From: Treponema sp.
GTDB lineage: Bacteria > Spirochaetota > Spirochaetia > Treponematales > Breznakiellaceae
Direction: 5' to 3'
Length of the DNA stretch: 8,501 nucleotides
Assembly: GCA_031290325.1 (NCBI GenBank)
Contig: JAITNU010000106.1
Span: 1-8,501 of the forward strand
The position numbers and the translations under genes are program-made. Below the pieces are notes generated by a model. The model was not told where the DNA came from and made no database searches. It saw only the letters and a program-made list of their open reading frames with translations. How positions within the stretch are numbered: the first letter of the stretch is position 1; each line of letters starts with the position of its first letter. This document shows positions 7,317 to 8,501 of this stretch, piece after piece.

Positions 7317-8261
7317 TTGTACCTGAACCCGCGGCGTGCACTCCAGGAAGTGTCTACCCATGAAGCCCACTATCACAATATACTCTATCATCATTTTCAG
7401 GACTTCATTGCCCTGGAGACAGACCGTTATCGCCTACTCAAATCCCTCCTGGACGAGTTCGAGATAAGCTACCTGGTGATTACCATTGCCGGGAACCGCC
7501 ACTTTTTTGTATCCCCCGAACCGGCCTCCGGGGGATTTCTGGGGTTTCCCCTGGGAGGACAAACCGCAATCATCCTCGTTGCCCATTACGACCGGGTGCC
7601 GGGCAGTCCCGGGGCTAACGACAACAGCGCCGCAGTATTCGAGCTTATTGAAGCGGCCCTGAAGCTCCGGGAAGAACAGGTCCGGAGCTGGCTTATCATA
7701 TTTACAGACAAAGAAGAGATACTCCAGGGGGAGGGCATCCGGGATCAAGGGTCCTATACCCTCGCAATGGGCCTGCGGGACGCTGGATTCGGCGGCGCCC
7801 AGGTCTTCATCTTCGATGCCTGTGGAACCGGGGACACCCTGATTATCTCAAAAACTGCGGATCATTTGATGAAATACGAAACCGGACCAGGCATCACCCG
7901 GACCAGGCACCTGGTACAGCAACTCCGCACCCGTGCCCTCGAAACCGCCCGGCATCTCGACATGGACCGGGTCCTCCTGGTCCCAACCCCCTTTTCCGAT
8001 GACGCAGGCTTCTTCAGAGCCGGCATCGCCGCCCAAACCATCACCATGCTGCCTGCGGAAGAAGCCGCCGCCCTTGGTTCCCTCCTGCGTACCAAGCCGG
8101 ACATTGCCGACGCCCTGTTCTGCCGGGAAGTCCCGAATGAGGCCCTGGTACTCCCCAAAACCTGGCGTTGTCTCAACAGCCCCGAAGACAGCTATCTCCG
8201 CCTCACCCCCCAGTATTTTCCCATTGTGGTACGATTTGCCTGTGCATTATGCGGGGGCTGA
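7317..8261 (+). CDS. M28-like (aminopeptidase/glutaminyl cyclase fold) zinc hydrolase relative, cytosolic
   Basis: This looks like a divergent member of the peptidase M28 superfamily. Zinc-ligand motifs are visible: VAHYDRVPGSPGANDNSAA (H90 with D92, bridging D102), the acidic pair in TDKEEI (E133/E134) and IFDACGTGD (D167). A later PTPFSDDAGFFRAG segment (223-236) matches the usual substrate-side SD motif. The final ligand, usually His in an H-T-x-x-D context, appears as N287 in LNSPEDS, so activity may be altered. No signal peptide is seen, unlike many secreted M28 enzymes; the first 50 residues form a charged helical N-terminus. Length is 314 residues from the TTG at 7317, which touches the pdxY stop (TAATTG) with no clear ribosome site. 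A GTG at 7350 is an alternative start, and no in-frame ATG exists before residue 151. It is the last gene of the rightward set. The substrate cannot be named; fold assignment is fairly sure, catalysis less so. Confidence 0.72.
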   Translation: MYLNPRRALQEVSTHEAHYHNILYHHFQDFIALETDRYRLLKSLLDEFEISYLVITIAGNRHFFVSPEPASGGFLGFPLGGQTAIILVAHYDRVPGSPGANDNSAAVFELIEAALKLREEQVRSWLIIFTDKEEILQGEGIRDQGSYTLAMGLRDAGFGGAQVFIFDACGTGDTLIISKTADHLMKYETGPGITRTRHLVQQLRTRALETARHLDMDRVLLVPTPFSDDAGFFRAGIAAQTITMLPAEEAAALGSLLRTKPDIADALFCREVPNEALVLPKTWRCLNSPEDSYLRLTPQYFPIVVRFACALCGG

Positions 8262-8302
8262 TAGCCTGAATGAGGGACCCTCTGGTTAGAAGTATCGGTA
8301 TA

Positions 8303-8333
8303 AGAAATATTTTTTTATTTTTTTCATATTTCT
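8303..8333 (+). terminator. T-rich inverted repeat, possible terminator after the rightward operon
   Basis: AGAAATAT (8303-8310) and ATATTTCT (8326-8333) are perfect arms around a loop made almost only of T. It follows the peptidase-like stop by 41 nt. A compact GAGGGACCCTC dyad lies upstream at 8272-8282 but is too tight for a good hairpin and is not adjacent to the T-run. The T-tract could end transcription weakly; it is not a textbook GC hairpin plus T-run. Confidence 0.35.
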
Positions 8334-8334
8334 A

Positions 8335-8363
8335 TAGACAAAGAAAAATAAATGTGCTATATA
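8335..8363 (+). promoter_or_regulatory. Extended -10 promoter facing the right edge
   Basis: TAGACA (8335-8340), a 17-nt spacer and TATATA (8358-8363) preceded by TGC (8355-8357, an extended -10) form a good sigma-70-type promoter. The predicted start is near 8370, just before two hairpins. It should drive a gene or RNA located mainly beyond the window. Confidence 0.55.
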
Positions 8364-8501
8364 TTAATACAAGGTTATATTGAATAACCGAAGTTGTCTT
8401 AGACAACATCATATTATGGAGGGTTGATGTTCCTGATACGGTAGGCGACCGTGGGGTACAAACAGTGATAATGTTACAGATTAACGTAAATGTATATAAT
8501 T
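8364..8501 (+). other. Structured leader or small RNA region, no gene identified
   Basis: Two perfect hairpins lie right after the predicted transcription start: GGTTAT-ATTGA-ATAACC (8373-8389) and GTTGTCT-T-AGACAAC (8393-8407). GGAGGG (8418-8423) follows, with ATG 8427, but that frame stops after five codons (M-F-L-I-R). An ATG at 8471 opens a frame that is still open at the window edge (10 codons seen) but has no ribosome site. This may be a 5' leader with a tiny upstream frame, a regulatory RNA, or the decayed start of a gene. I recognise no known riboswitch class here. Confidence 0.4.

Noticed and set aside
8373..8407. Twin hairpins as a tRNA, attC site or known riboswitch
   Set aside because: The stems are too short and separate for a tRNA cloverleaf, no GTTRRRY/RYYYAAC pairing of an attC site is seen, and no conserved riboswitch core was recognised.
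8471..8501. ATG-initiated frame open to the window edge as the next gene
   Set aside because: Only ten codons are visible, there is no ribosome site, and a frame this short in AT-rich DNA is expected by chance.

Overview
The window reads as a chromosomal stretch of a bacterium with GC-rich genes and AT-rich spacers. Protein features, especially a branched-chain amino acid operon next to a metallophosphoesterase, a ParB-fold protein, a pyridoxal kinase and an M28-like peptidase, make me think of a free-living or gut (termite-type) spirochaete of the Treponema/Spirochaeta group. That assignment is an inference from general resemblance and could not be tested here. No mobile element, CRISPR array, tRNA or rRNA gene is visible.

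Left half (1-4703, minus strand). Three biosynthetic genes are transcribed right to left: leuB (3-isopropylmalate dehydrogenase), ilvD (dihydroxyacid dehydratase) and ilvB (acetolactate synthase large subunit). leuB and ilvD overlap by 11 nt. ilvD and ilvB are separated by a 101-nt spacer that holds overlapping GC-rich palindromes. A 13-nt word from that spacer recurs just downstream of ilvB. Together the genes cover the first committed step and the dehydration step of valine/isoleucine synthesis, plus the oxidative decarboxylation step of leucine synthesis. ilvN, ilvC, ilvE, leuA and leuCD are not in the window.

Centre (4704-4842). This is a divergent promoter region. A near-consensus sigma-70 promoter points right (TTGACA, 17 nt, TATACA) and a TATAAT box points left just upstream of leuB.

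Right half (4843-8261, plus strand). Four tightly packed genes probably form one operon: a small cytosolic metallophosphoesterase, a ParB/sulfiredoxin-fold protein carrying a DGNHR motif, pdxY (pyridoxal kinase) and a cytosolic M28-like zinc peptidase relative. The junctions are a 4-nt ATGA overlap, a 12-nt gap and a 0-nt gap. The first, second and fourth proteins have no function I can name with certainty. PLP is the cofactor of branched-chain aminotransferase, so pdxY beside the BCAA operon makes metabolic sense, but the two are divergently transcribed.

Right end (8262-8501). This gene-free, AT-rich stretch holds a T-rich inverted repeat (possible terminator), a good promoter with an extended -10, two perfect hairpins directly downstream of the predicted transcription start, and a strong ribosome binding site leading into only a five-codon reading frame. 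It looks like the leader of a gene or small RNA that lies mostly beyond the window, and with the palindromic spacers of the left operon it is the least explained part of the sequence.
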